A DNA stretch of 51,836 bases from contig CACKYY010000007.1 of NCBI GenBank assembly GCA_902604525.1, forward strand, positions 1 to 51,836. Reading direction: 5' to 3'. Below are positions 26,479-34,821 of the stretch, one piece after another. Made by a program: the position numbers and the translations under genes. Each line of letters starts with the position of its first letter. Within the stretch, counting starts at the first letter, position 1. The notes below the pieces were generated by a model, which did no database searches, was not told the DNA's origin, and saw only the letters and a program-made list of their open reading frames with translations. This stretch comes from an uncultured Pelagibacteraceae bacterium (GTDB lineage Bacteria > Pseudomonadota > Alphaproteobacteria > Pelagibacterales > Pelagibacteraceae).

Positions 26479-26484
26479 TTTTTT
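26461..26484 (-). promoter_or_regulatory. Candidate -1 frameshift site in nusA (A_AAA_AAC) with small downstream hairpin
   Basis: On the minus strand the heptamer A_AAA_AAC (26478-26484) is in the exact register needed for tandem slippage: zero-frame codons are AGA AAA AAC TTG ATG TAA, and a -1 slip continues with CTT GAT GTA ATA, the correct NusA sequence. Four bases downstream TGTAA-TAC-TTACA (26461-26473) forms a 5-bp hairpin that includes the zero-frame stop. Alternatives are polymerase slippage on the A6 run or a one-base deletion in the assembly. Confidence 0.55.
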
Positions 26485-27413
26485 CTTTCTGCATCAACAT
26501 TTACTCTTTGAACTTCAGCTGGTGATAAGGCGTTTGATACTAAAATAGCTGGATCCTCCGACCAATTAACAATATCAATTTTTTCACCCTGCAATTCATT
26601 TACGACTGCCTGGACTCTTGATCCTCTCATACCAACACACGCTCCAACTGGATCTAATGAAGTATCAACAGCTTTAACACATATTTTTGCTCTACTTCCA
26701 GGATCTCTCGAAGAGGATTTAATTTCTATTAATCCATCATAAATTTCAGGCACTTCTTGTACAAAAAGTTTTTCCATAAATTTAGGATGGGCTCTTGATA
26801 AAAAGATTTGTTGTCCTCTTGGCTCTCTTCTAACGTCATAGCAATAAGCTTTAATACGATCTCCAGCTTTAATATTCTCTCTTGGGATTAATTCATTTTT
26901 TTGAATAATTGCTTCAGTTCTTCCCAGATCAGCAATAACATTTCCAAATTCTAATCGTTTTACAATTCCACTTAAAATTGAATCCTTTTTATCAATGAAA
27001 TCGTTAAATTGTCTTTCTCTCTCAGCCTCCCTAACATTGAAACTGATAACTTGTTTTGCAGTCTGTGCAGCTATTCTTCCAAAATCAAAAGATGGTAAAG
27101 GTTGGAGAATCTCATCACCAATAGTCTTATCTTTATTAGTTTCATTTAAATTAATTGCATCCTCTAATTTTATTTCTGTATTTGAATTTTCTGGATTTTC
27201 AGCAATTATTAATTTTCTAAAAAGCTCAATATCTCCACTATCACGATTGATTGAAACTTTAATTTCATTTTCTTGACCAAATTTAGATTTGGCAGCTTTT
27301 GCAATACCTGTTTCCATTGAACTTATAATTAGCTCTTTATCAATTGATTTCTCTAGAGCTACAGCTTCTGCAATTCTTAATAATTCTAATTTATCTGCTC
27401 TTTTATTTAACAT
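26469..27413 (-). CDS. nusA: Transcription termination/antitermination factor NusA, N-terminal part (frame interrupted)
   Basis: NusA binds RNA polymerase and nascent RNA and controls pausing, termination and rRNA antitermination. This frame encodes the N-terminal polymerase-binding domain (LELLRIAEAVALEKSIDKEL), the S1 domain (DSILSGIVKRLEFGNVIADLGRTE), KH1 (VGACVGMRGSRVQAVVNELQGEKIDIV) and the start of KH2, then stops at TAA 26469-26471 after ERKNLM. The natural continuation is in the -1 frame. I chose ATG 27413 (MLNKRADKLELLRIAE); the frame is open to 27452, but that would start inside a terminator hairpin. rimP, the usual upstream neighbour, is missing. Confidence 0.9.
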   Translation of the reverse strand: MLNKRADKLELLRIAEAVALEKSIDKELIISSMETGIAKAAKSKFGQENEIKVSINRDSGDIELFRKLIIAENPENSNTEIKLEDAINLNETNKDKTIGDEILQPLPSFDFGRIAAQTAKQVISFNVREAERERQFNDFIDKKDSILSGIVKRLEFGNVIADLGRTEAIIQKNELIPRENIKAGDRIKAYCYDVRREPRGQQIFLSRAHPKFMEKLFVQEVPEIYDGLIEIKSSSRDPGSRAKICVKAVDTSLDPVGACVGMRGSRVQAVVNELQGEKIDIVNWSEDPAILVSNALSPAEVQRVNVDAERKNLM

Positions 27414-27428
27414 TTTTTTATTTATTCC

Positions 27429-27455
27429 AAAAAAAAATGGGCTAATGCCCATTTT
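27429..27455 (-). terminator. Intrinsic terminator/attenuator hairpin immediately upstream of nusA
   Basis: AAAATGGGC and GCCCATTTT (27434-27442 and 27447-27455) pair perfectly over 9 bp around a TAAT loop. On the minus strand the hairpin is followed by nine T residues (27429-27437), a textbook rho-independent terminator. It lies 57 bp after the metK stop and only 16 bp before the nusA start codon. It either ends the metK transcript, or, if nusA transcription starts upstream, acts as an attenuator or a ribosome-site blocker. The plus-strand read has a shorter T tract. Confidence 0.75.
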
Positions 27456-27511
27456 GTAACTTCAATAATGTAAGGGCAATATAGTAAAATTTTTTTTTAA
27501 TTCAACAGAAA

Positions 27512-28681
27512 CTATTTTAAAAAGTCTTTAATTTTATCTATTTTTTCCCAAGAAAAAGAGCCATTTTCTTCTGGGTTTCTTCCAAAATGACCATAAGCGG
27601 CTGTTTTTTCATATATAGGTTTATTTAGATTTAACATTTCTCTGATTCCTCTCGGACTTAAATCAAAGTTCTCATTTATTTTTTGTACAACAAATTTATT
27701 TTTTTCAATATCGCTATCAAACAAATCAACATAGATTGACAGAGGTTTTGACACACCTATTGCATAAGCTATTTGAATTAAACATTTTTCTGAAATTTTA
27801 GACGCAACTACATTTTTTGCAATATATCTCGCTGCATAAGCTGCTGATCTGTCTACTTTTGTAGGATCTTTTCCTGAAAAAGCTCCACCACCATGAGGTG
27901 CTGCTCCACCATAAGTATCTACTATAATTTTTCTTCCAGTTAATCCTGTATCACCATCTGGCCCACCAATTACAAACTTACCAGTTGGGTTAATATAAAG
28001 CTCATTGTCATCAAAATTTTCAAGGAATTTTTCTGGAATAGATTTAATAACATAGGGTCTTAATAAATCTCTTACTTGAGATTGATTAATATCAGGTGAA
28101 TGTTGTGAAGAAATTACAACAGACTTAACTTTCGTAGGTTTTCCATTTATGTATTCAAAAGTAATTTGGCTTTTATTATCAGGTTCTATATTTTTTAAAA
28201 TTCCAGATTTTCTATCTTCTGCCATAAGTCTTAAAATTTTATGTGAGTAATGTATAGGTGCTGGCATAAGTTCTTCTGTTTCATTGCAAGCATAGCCAAA
28301 CATTAGACCTTGATCACCTGCTCCCTCATCTTTGTTGCCCGATGAGTCTACACCCATAGCTATATCAGCTGATTGAGAATGAAGATGACTTTCTATTTTA
28401 GTAGCTTCTTTCCAAGTAAAGCCCTCTTGATCATAACCAATATCTTTAATACAACCTCTTACTTTTTCAATTAATTCATCTTTTTTAATTTCAGGTCCTC
28501 TTACTTCACCTGCTAAGACAACTCTATTGGTTGTTGTTAATGTTTCACATGCAACCCTTGAAAAAGGATCTCCAGAAAGATAACTATCAACCACCATATC
28601 TGAAATTCTATCTGAAACTTTATCTGGATGCCCTTCTGAGACAGATTCGCTAGTAAAAAGAAAATTTTTTAGGTTACTCAT
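27512..28681 (-). CDS. metK: S-adenosylmethionine synthetase
   Basis: MetK makes SAM from methionine and ATP. The 389 residues contain the N-terminal [19 protein letters not shown], the ATP-binding [12 protein letters not shown], the P-loop-like [22 protein letters not shown] and a C-terminal HFGR motif. The gene overlaps the end of lnt by 8 bp, so no SAM riboswitch can sit directly upstream. A terminator-like hairpin follows it before nusA. trmB and rimP, often found here in alphaproteobacteria, are absent. Confidence 0.97.
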   Translation of the reverse strand: MSNLKNFLFTSESVSEGHPDKVSDRISDMVVDSYLSGDPFSRVACETLTTTNRVVLAGEVRGPEIKKDELIEKVRGCIKDIGYDQEGFTWKEATKIESHLHSQSADIAMGVDSSGNKDEGAGDQGLMFGYACNETEELMPAPIHYSHKILRLMAEDRKSGILKNIEPDNKSQITFEYINGKPTKVKSVVISSQHSPDINQSQVRDLLRPYVIKSIPEKFLENFDDNELYINPTGKFVIGGPDGDTGLTGRKIIVDTYGGAAPHGGGAFSGKDPTKVDRSAAYAARYIAKNVVASKISEKCLIQIAYAIGVSKPLSIYVDLFDSDIEKNKFVVQKINENFDLSPRGIREMLNLNKPIYEKTAAYGHFGRNPEENGSFSWEKIDKIKDFLK

Positions 28682-30218
28682 TTTTAATTCTATTAAATGA
28701 AAAAAATAAAAAAATATACAATAAAATTATTAATCCAAAAACTTTATTTCCATATTTAGAAAATACTGTTGGTTGAGTTTTTTTAAATTGGCTTAAATCA
28801 ATATAACCCGTTTCATTAAAGCTAACTTCTTGCTCAATATCACCTAATGGGTTTATTATTGCTGATATTCCATTATTCGCCGAACGTAATACATATTTAC
28901 CACTTTCAATAGCTCTATATATACTGTGGATAAAATGTTGTTTAGGTCCCACAGATTGACCAAACCATCCATCCTCTGAAATATTTATTATAAAATCAAA
29001 ATCTGAATTATTAAAAATGTTTCCAGAATAAATTATTTCATAGCAGATAAGAGGTAAAAATTTTAATGACGAATTGTTGTTACCTATTTTTATGATATTC
29101 CTCTCATTTCCTTTTGAATAAGACTGATAATTGTTAGCTAAAGTTTTTAATCCAATATTTTTCAGTATATTTTCTACTGGTAAAAACTCTCCAAATGGTA
29201 CAAGGTTAATTTTATCATATGAGTCCAACAAATTTAAATTGTGATCATATACTGAGAGAGAATTAAAATATTTAACAACACTTTTATCAACAAATTTTCT
29301 ATTTATACCAAGGACTAGCTGATGATTTTCACTAAAATGATTTTTAAATAACCATTTGTAATCAACTATTTTTTCTTGGGATATACCCGGTATTATTCCC
29401 TCTGGCCATACAAAGATAATTTTTTCATTTTTATCAGGTTGACTGAGCTCAATTAGGTCCTCAATAGCAGCTATTGAGTCAATATTAGAATAAAATCTAT
29501 CTAATTTAATGTTAGAACTGATAACTCTAACTTTATGATTAATTGAATTTATTTTAGTTTCAGCAAAACCCTTTTTGGACTGAGATCCATAGAGATAAAA
29601 AGTAATTGTAAGTAAAAGAAAAAATATACATACCCATATGTCAGCTCTTGTATCTCTTAAAATGAATACTGCTGGACTTGTAAATAAAGAAATACAAAAT
29701 AAATTAAATCCATAAGTGCCAATAATTGAGGTAATATTTAAAATTTCTAAATGATTTGAGAAACTGTAGGCAATTAAATTCCATGGAAATCCCGTTAAGA
29801 TAGAACCTCTAAGATATTCTGCTAAACCAAAAATTAGAGAAAACAGAAAAAAAGATGAAATTACTTTTTTAGTTCTAAAAATAAAAAATAATAAAGAAAT
29901 AAGTCCATAAAATAATGCTAAAAAAGCTGGAATAAGAATTAATGTTACTGGTATCAAAAACTTAAAACTTTCATCAAAAGTTAATGAAATTGATATCCAA
30001 TAAAGATTTGTAATGAAGTAACCAAAACCAAAGAGCCATCCATAAAAAAAGAATATTTTTTTGTTTTTGGTATCTTCTGATCTCTTTATTAAAAAAGCAA
30101 ATAATAAACTCAGGGTAATAAAGTTTATAATTATGTAGTTAAAAGGTGGCAGACTTAAGGATGTTACGGCCCCTAAAGATATTAAAAATATGAATTCAAT
30201 ATATAATTTTTTAGTCAA
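28674..30218 (-). CDS. lnt: Apolipoprotein N-acyltransferase
   Basis: Lnt adds the third acyl chain to the N-terminal cysteine of lipoproteins at the inner membrane, allowing export by Lol. The 514 residues have about six N-terminal membrane helices, then a nitrilase-fold domain with the catalytic Glu in [10 protein letters not shown], the Lys in [14 protein letters not shown] and the Cys in [11 protein letters not shown], and a final C-terminal helix. Lipoprotein substrates in the window include DolP and the 42-residue protein at 4117. It starts one base after ybeY ends and overlaps metK. Confidence 0.95.
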   Translation of the reverse strand: MTKKLYIEFIFLISLGAVTSLSLPPFNYIIINFITLSLLFAFLIKRSEDTKNKKIFFFYGWLFGFGYFITNLYWISISLTFDESFKFLIPVTLILIPAFLALFYGLISLLFFIFRTKKVISSFFLFSLIFGLAEYLRGSILTGFPWNLIAYSFSNHLEILNITSIIGTYGFNLFCISLFTSPAVFILRDTRADIWVCIFFLLLTITFYLYGSQSKKGFAETKINSINHKVRVISSNIKLDRFYSNIDSIAAIEDLIELSQPDKNEKIIFVWPEGIIPGISQEKIVDYKWLFKNHFSENHQLVLGINRKFVDKSVVKYFNSLSVYDHNLNLLDSYDKINLVPFGEFLPVENILKNIGLKTLANNYQSYSKGNERNIIKIGNNNSSLKFLPLICYEIIYSGNIFNNSDFDFIINISEDGWFGQSVGPKQHFIHSIYRAIESGKYVLRSANNGISAIINPLGDIEQEVSFNETGYIDLSQFKKTQPTVFSKYGNKVFGLIILLYIFLFFSFNRIKNE

Positions 30219-30219
30219 T

Positions 30220-30681
30220 TTATTTTGTTTTAGAAATTATGAAATTATATATTTGTCTTTCTTCTTTTAACATTTCTATATAGTCTTTATTTTTTTTATG
30301 ATCAAAACCTAATAAATGAAGGAAGCCATGAATAAATATTTTAATCACTTTCTCCTTAAAATGCCTTGTATTTAATGATTTAGGTTTGTTTATAAAATTA
30401 TAACTAATTATTATATCTCCTAAATAAGTTTGTTTGGAAATTCTAATTTTTTTATTTAACGGAAATGATAAGATGTCTGTAGGTTTATTTTTTTTTCTAA
30501 AGAGTTTATTTAATTTTTGAATATTCTTATTATTAGAGAGCAACAAAGTAAAACTTACTTTTTTATTTAAAAACTTATATTTTTTTGGGAAAGCATTACA
30601 GATTTTTTGAAAAAAAAGATCTTTATTTTTAAGCCTTTTCGACCAAGCCTTCTCTTCTGAGAAGACGTTTATATTAATCAT
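30220..30681 (-). CDS. ybeY: Endoribonuclease/rRNA maturation factor YbeY
   Basis: YbeY is a zinc-dependent RNase involved in 16S rRNA 3' end maturation and 70S quality control. The 153-residue protein shows PTDILSFPLN and the zinc-binding motif HGFLHLLGFDH (H-x3-H-x5-H). The length is typical. It overlaps the PhoH gene by 8 bp and adjoins lnt, the classical phoH-ybeY-lnt order. Confidence 0.94.
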   Translation of the reverse strand: MININVFSEEKAWSKRLKNKDLFFQKICNAFPKKYKFLNKKVSFTLLLSNNKNIQKLNKLFRKKNKPTDILSFPLNKKIRISKQTYLGDIIISYNFINKPKSLNTRHFKEKVIKIFIHGFLHLLGFDHKKNKDYIEMLKEERQIYNFIISKTK

Positions 30682-31669
30682 TCTTTGAGTAAGCTTTTAC
30701 AATTTTAGAAACTAGTGGATGTCTTACAACATCAGAGTGATCAAAATCAATAACCGAGATCTCATCCAAATATCCTAACAATTTTTTTGAGCGAACTAAT
30801 CCTGAAATACTTTTATTTGGCAAATCTATTTGGGTAGGATCGCCATTAACTACAATTTTGGAATTTTCACCGATACGCGTTAAAAACATTTTGATTTGAG
30901 TATCAGTAGCATTTTGGGCTTCATCCAAAATTGCAAACGAATTTTTAAGTGTTCGTCCTCTCATAAAAGCTAATGGAGCAATTTCTATATCTCCTATTTC
31001 AATCATCCTTTGAATTTTTTCAAAATCAAAAAGATCATAAAGCGAGTCATATAGAGGCCTCAAATATGGATCCACTTTTTCTTTCATATCTCCTGGTAAA
31101 AATCCTAAACGCTCACCTGCCTCAACTGCTGGTCTTGATAAAATAATTCTTTCAATTTTTTTTTCTAACAGCATTGTCAATCCTACAGCAACTGCCAAAA
31201 AGGTTTTTCCAGTGCCTGCAGGGCCAGCTGAAATTACAATATCACTTTGTCTTAGTGCTCTTACATAATCCTTTTGTTTTTCAGATCTTGGAATTATAGA
31301 TTTTTTTGGAGTTTTAATTATATCAGTAACGTTGTTATTTTTAACTTTTTCATTAATCATAAATTTATCCACTGAAGAAACTATATCTTTGATCTCGATG
31401 TTTCCATTATTAATGAACTGATTAGCTAAAAACTGAATAGCATTTTTTAATAATTCATTCTTTTCTGGATTTGATTTAATTAATATTGAGTTTCCTCTGG
31501 AGTACAGACTACAGTTTGTTAATTTTTCTAACTCTTGTAAATTTTTATTAAATTCACCTACAACACCCATCAACAAATCATTGTCATGAAATATGACGCT
31601 TAAAGAATTGTTGTCTGAGTAAACAAACTTTAAAGATGGATCGATATTTTTATTTGTTATGCTACTCAA
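30674..31669 (-). CDS. ybeZ: PhoH family ATPase (YbeZ-like)
   Basis: The 331-residue protein has an N-terminal KH-like segment (residues ~30-95) and a PhoH ATPase domain with Walker A GPAGTGKTFLAVAVG, the RPAVEAGERLGFLPGD motif, Walker B FAILDEAQNAT and the sensor VNGDPTQIDLP. YbeZ is thought to be an RNA helicase-like partner of YbeY in rRNA processing. It lies 3 bp after miaB and overlaps ybeY, in a fixed proteobacterial order. Confidence 0.93.
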   Translation of the reverse strand: MSSITNKNIDPSLKFVYSDNNSLSVIFHDNDLLMGVVGEFNKNLQELEKLTNCSLYSRGNSILIKSNPEKNELLKNAIQFLANQFINNGNIEIKDIVSSVDKFMINEKVKNNNVTDIIKTPKKSIIPRSEKQKDYVRALRQSDIVISAGPAGTGKTFLAVAVGLTMLLEKKIERIILSRPAVEAGERLGFLPGDMKEKVDPYLRPLYDSLYDLFDFEKIQRMIEIGDIEIAPLAFMRGRTLKNSFAILDEAQNATDTQIKMFLTRIGENSKIVVNGDPTQIDLPNKSISGLVRSKKLLGYLDEISVIDFDHSDVVRHPLVSKIVKAYSKND

Positions 31670-31672
31670 TTA

Positions 31673-33001
31673 TTATGCTACCTTTTTATCCAAATCTTCA
31701 ACAATGTTACCAAATAAGGTGGTTCTATTAAATTTATTAATTTTTACCGGAACAATTTTTCCAATATGTTCTTTAGTACCATTGAATACTACTGATGTCA
31801 TATATTCAGATCTACCAAAAGTTTGGGTTTTGTCATCAGTTAAATTTTCAACCAAAACGTTGATTATTTTGTTTTTAAATAGTTTATTTCTATGCATTTG
31901 ATTTTCATACAATTTATTTTGGATCGTTTCTAATCTTTGCATTGAAGTTTTTTTGTCAGTAAGTTCTAAATCAAAAGCAACTGTTCCTGGTCTGGCACTA
32001 AAAATAAAAGAATATGAATTAATAAAATTAACTGTTTCAATTAAACTTAAAGTATTTTCAAAATCTTCCTCTTTTTCTCCTGGATAACCAATGATGAAAT
32101 CACTTGAAAATTCTATTTTACTATTAATGTTTTTTAATTTTTCAAAAATGTGCAGATAGTCTTTAATAGTGTGCTTTCTATTCATAAGCTCTAAAATTTT
32201 ATCAGATCCACTTTGTACTGGAAGATGAACAAGTGGCATTAATTTTTTAGAATTTTTATAAACATCTATCAAATCTTCGGTCATATCTTTTGGGTGAGAG
32301 GTGGTATATCTAATTCTTTTAATATCTTGCATTTTTTCTATTTCCATAATTAAATTGGATAATCTATTTTTACCATCATTATATGCATTAACATTTTGAC
32401 CAAGTAGCACTATCTCTTTAGTCCCTTTTTCAGATAAGTATTTGGCCTCACCTATAATTTGTTGAAAAGGTCTTGAATACTCAGGTCCTCTTGTGTAAGG
32501 CACTACACAGAAATGACAAAATTTATCACAGCCTTCTTGAATAGTTAAGAATGAAGATACTTTTCCAGCCTCATTTTTTATTTTACTAAAATATTTAAAT
32601 TTAGAAATAGCATCGAATTCTGTTTCTTCCATTTTTTTCTTTTTTTGAATGTAACTCAATATGGTATCATTAATTTTGTGATAAGATTGAGGGCCAATTA
32701 CTAAATCAATATAAGGCTCACGTTTTAACATTTCTTGATTTTCAGCTTGTGCAACACATCCTGCTATAATTACTAATGGTTTTTGTTTTGATCGGAAAAT
32801 TTTTTTAACTCTACCTATTTCATGGTAAACTTTTTCTTTAGCTTTATCTCTTATGTGACAAGTGTTAAGAAGATAACAATTTGCATCCGCATAATTATCT
32901 GTTTTTTCGAAACCAATTTTTTTAACTGAGTCAAATATTCTATTAGAATCATACTCATTCATTTGACACCCAAATGTTTTAATAAATATTTTTTGTGACA
33001 T
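31673..33001 (-). CDS. miaB: tRNA-2-methylthio-N6-dimethylallyladenosine synthase
   Basis: MiaB is a radical-SAM methylthiotransferase that modifies A37 of tRNAs reading UNN codons. The 442 residues show the UPF0004 domain with KTFGCQMNEYDS and two further cysteines (LNTCHIR, IAGCVAQ), the radical-SAM CxxxCxxC in EGCDKFCHFCVVPYTRG, and a C-terminal TRAM domain (GKIVPVKI). Both Fe-S cluster sites are complete. It lies between fur and phoH, a conserved alphaproteobacterial order. Confidence 0.96.
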   Translation of the reverse strand: MSQKIFIKTFGCQMNEYDSNRIFDSVKKIGFEKTDNYADANCYLLNTCHIRDKAKEKVYHEIGRVKKIFRSKQKPLVIIAGCVAQAENQEMLKREPYIDLVIGPQSYHKINDTILSYIQKKKKMEETEFDAISKFKYFSKIKNEAGKVSSFLTIQEGCDKFCHFCVVPYTRGPEYSRPFQQIIGEAKYLSEKGTKEIVLLGQNVNAYNDGKNRLSNLIMEIEKMQDIKRIRYTTSHPKDMTEDLIDVYKNSKKLMPLVHLPVQSGSDKILELMNRKHTIKDYLHIFEKLKNINSKIEFSSDFIIGYPGEKEEDFENTLSLIETVNFINSYSFIFSARPGTVAFDLELTDKKTSMQRLETIQNKLYENQMHRNKLFKNKIINVLVENLTDDKTQTFGRSEYMTSVVFNGTKEHIGKIVPVKINKFNRTTLFGNIVEDLDKKVA

Positions 33002-33005
33002 TTTA

Positions 33006-33416
33006 CTAGGATTTCTTCTTTATCCCATAAAGTTCTAATTTATGGTCTACTAAGGTATATCCATATTTTTCTGCAACCTTTTTTTGAAGTTTCTCAATTT
33101 CCTCATCCACAAACTCTATAATCTCTCCAGACTTTACATCGATTAGATGATCATGATGTCCTTCGTTCAACTCCTCATATCTAGCTTTTCCACCTTTAAA
33201 TTCGTGCTTTGTTAAAATTCCAGATTCCTCAAATAATTTTACCGTTCTGTAAACTGTGGCAATACTAATTTTTGAATCTAATTTAGAAACTCGGTTATAT
33301 AATTCATCAACATCTGGGTGATCTGAAGACTCGGACATTACTTGGGCAATTATTCTTCTTTGATCGGTTAATTTAACTCCTTTAGATAAACATTTTTGCT
33401 CAATTGTTTCTGACAT
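33006..33416 (-). CDS. fur: Fur-family ferric uptake/manganese regulator (Fur/Mur)
   Basis: The 136-residue protein has the Fur DNA-binding domain (LTDQRRIIAQVMSESSDHPDVDELYNR, SIATVYRTVKLFEESGIL) and the metal site HHDHLIDVKSGEIIEF. The CxxC structural zinc motif of gamma-proteobacterial Fur is replaced by D-V-K-S, as in alphaproteobacterial Fur/Mur proteins. It differs from the HHH-type regulator at 17819. Whether it senses iron or manganese cannot be decided from sequence. It precedes miaB by 4 bp and follows tsaB by 9 bp. Confidence 0.9.
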   Translation of the reverse strand: MSETIEQKCLSKGVKLTDQRRIIAQVMSESSDHPDVDELYNRVSKLDSKISIATVYRTVKLFEESGILTKHEFKGGKARYEELNEGHHDHLIDVKSGEIIEFVDEEIEKLQKKVAEKYGYTLVDHKLELYGIKKKS

Positions 33417-33425
33417 AGTCCAATT

Positions 33426-33812
33426 CTAACTTAAATAAATAGGTTTAATCAAATTTTTTTTAATTTTAAATTTGTCACATAAATTAGGTATATCCTCATA
33501 TTTTATATCTTTTAGGTCATTGAAATCTTTAAGACTATAGCAATAATAATCAATTTTCCTTGCAACATTAATTGCTTTTACTATTGATAGTGAGTTTCTT
33601 ATGCCTGCAAAGCTTCCTGGCCCTCTGTTAACATAAATTTTTTTAATATCTTCTAATTTCAGATTATTCGAATTTAAAAAATCTTTGAGAATTAAAGTTA
33701 ATTTCTCGTAATTAATTTTAGTATTCTCTTTAGTAATATTATAAATATCATCTTTAGTTATGATCATTAAAAATATTTTTTCATTTGTAACGTCTATTAC
33801 CAGCTTATTCAT
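33426..33812 (-). CDS. tsaB: Short TsaB-like tRNA threonylcarbamoyladenosine synthesis protein
   Basis: TsaB is the inactive ASKHA partner that stabilises TsaD for t6A37 formation. This frame keeps the family hallmark VNRGPGSFAGIRNSLSIVKA (residues 61-80) and ends with IKPIYLS, like the PxYLR end of TsaB. It is only 128 residues from ATG 33812 (usual 200-230): most of the second half is missing although the extreme C-terminus is retained. The frame is open to 33863, but the extra 17 residues lack family features. It sits before fur and miaB, the expected place; rimI, often between, is absent. It overlaps the divergent deacetylase gene. Confidence 0.78.
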   Translation of the reverse strand: MNKLVIDVTNEKIFLMIITKDDIYNITKENTKINYEKLTLILKDFLNSNNLKLEDIKKIYVNRGPGSFAGIRNSLSIVKAINVARKIDYYCYSLKDFNDLKDIKYEDIPNLCDKFKIKKNLIKPIYLS

Positions 33813-34821
33813 AATTATTCTGTTTTCTATTATTGGTTCTAAAGCAGATGAAAATAATATCAAATACTATTCTAAAGATGAAGGAATTCTGTCAATTATG
33901 TATCATCGCTTTAATGAATCTGAATATCCATCAACGAATATTCAAATGGATATTTTCAAAGAACATATTCAGATAATTAAAAAATCAAACTTTAACTTTC
34001 ATAATCCTAATAAATTTAAAGAGCAATTTAGTAACATAAAGTTAAAAAAAGAGATACTCATTACTATTGATGACGGATTTGAGTCATTTTATTCTGAAGC
34101 TTGGCCATACCTAAAAAAAAATAAAATTCCTTTTATCTTATTTGTTTCAACTGAGCCAGTGGGTAAAAATGGATATATGACCTGGGATCAAATTAGAGAA
34201 ATAGAAAAAGAGCATTTTGCTTTAATTGGACACCACTCACATAGTCATGAATATCTCATTGATGAAACTAATGATAAATTTATATTAGACATTGAAAAGG
34301 CAAATAAGATTTTTTTAAGAGAACTAGGCTATGTTCCAAATTTATTTTCTTATCCATTTGGTGAATATTCTAAATTGATGAGAGATTATATTTCTAAAAA
34401 TTTTGAATTTGCTTTTGGTCAACACTCTGGGGTTATTGATGTGAATAAGGATAAATTTGAATTACCTAGATTTCCAATTAATGAAAAATATGGTGAATTA
34501 AAAAGATTTAGTTCAATCGTAAATTATTTTCCATTGGAATATAAAAAATTATTACCTCTAGAAAAACAATTAACAAAATCCACAAATCCTCCCAAGTTCA
34601 TGGTTGAGTTTTTTGAAGAGCAAAAAAATTTAAATAATATTAATTGTTATTCAAATGAGGCAAACAAATGGGAAAAATCAAATACTATACTTTCAGGTAC
34701 TGTGCTATCAATTGAATTTAGAGCACCATTTGAGCCTAGAAGAGGAAGGGTAAATTGTTCTCTTAATGATAACGGTAAGTGGAGATGGTTTGGAGTTCAA
34801 TTTCCAATTAAAATAAATTAA
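33760..34821 (+). CDS. Secreted polysaccharide deacetylase (NodB-type) family protein
   Basis: The 353-residue protein has an N-terminal signal/anchor segment (about 8-28) and a NodB-like domain with ITIDDGFESF (catalytic and metal Asp pair), a second histidine motif GHHSHSHEYL and SYPFGEYSKL. These enzymes deacetylate surface or peptidoglycan N-acetylglucosamine. About 120 C-terminal residues match no domain I recognise. The chosen ATG overlaps the divergent tsaB start by 53 bp; no later ATG retains the signal peptide, so the overlap may be real. It shares 4 bp with the convergent Bax-like gene. Confidence 0.82.
   Translation: MIIKNIFSFVTSITSLFIIILFSIIGSKADENNIKYYSKDEGILSIMYHRFNESEYPSTNIQMDIFKEHIQIIKKSNFNFHNPNKFKEQFSNIKLKKEILITIDDGFESFYSEAWPYLKKNKIPFILFVSTEPVGKNGYMTWDQIREIEKEHFALIGHHSHSHEYLIDETNDKFILDIEKANKIFLRELGYVPNLFSYPFGEYSKLMRDYISKNFEFAFGQHSGVIDVNKDKFELPRFPINEKYGELKRFSSIVNYFPLEYKKLLPLEKQLTKSTNPPKFMVEFFEEQKNLNNINCYSNEANKWEKSNTILSGTVLSIEFRAPFEPRRGRVNCSLNDNGKWRWFGVQFPIKIN

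Noticed and set aside
27414..27452. Earlier NusA start (MGISPFFFG...)
   Set aside because: That ATG lies within the terminator-like hairpin and the extra residues have no match to NusA N-termini.
28674..28720. SAM riboswitch upstream of metK
   Set aside because: metK overlaps lnt, leaving no leader for a riboswitch, and no SAM-type aptamer motif was recognised.
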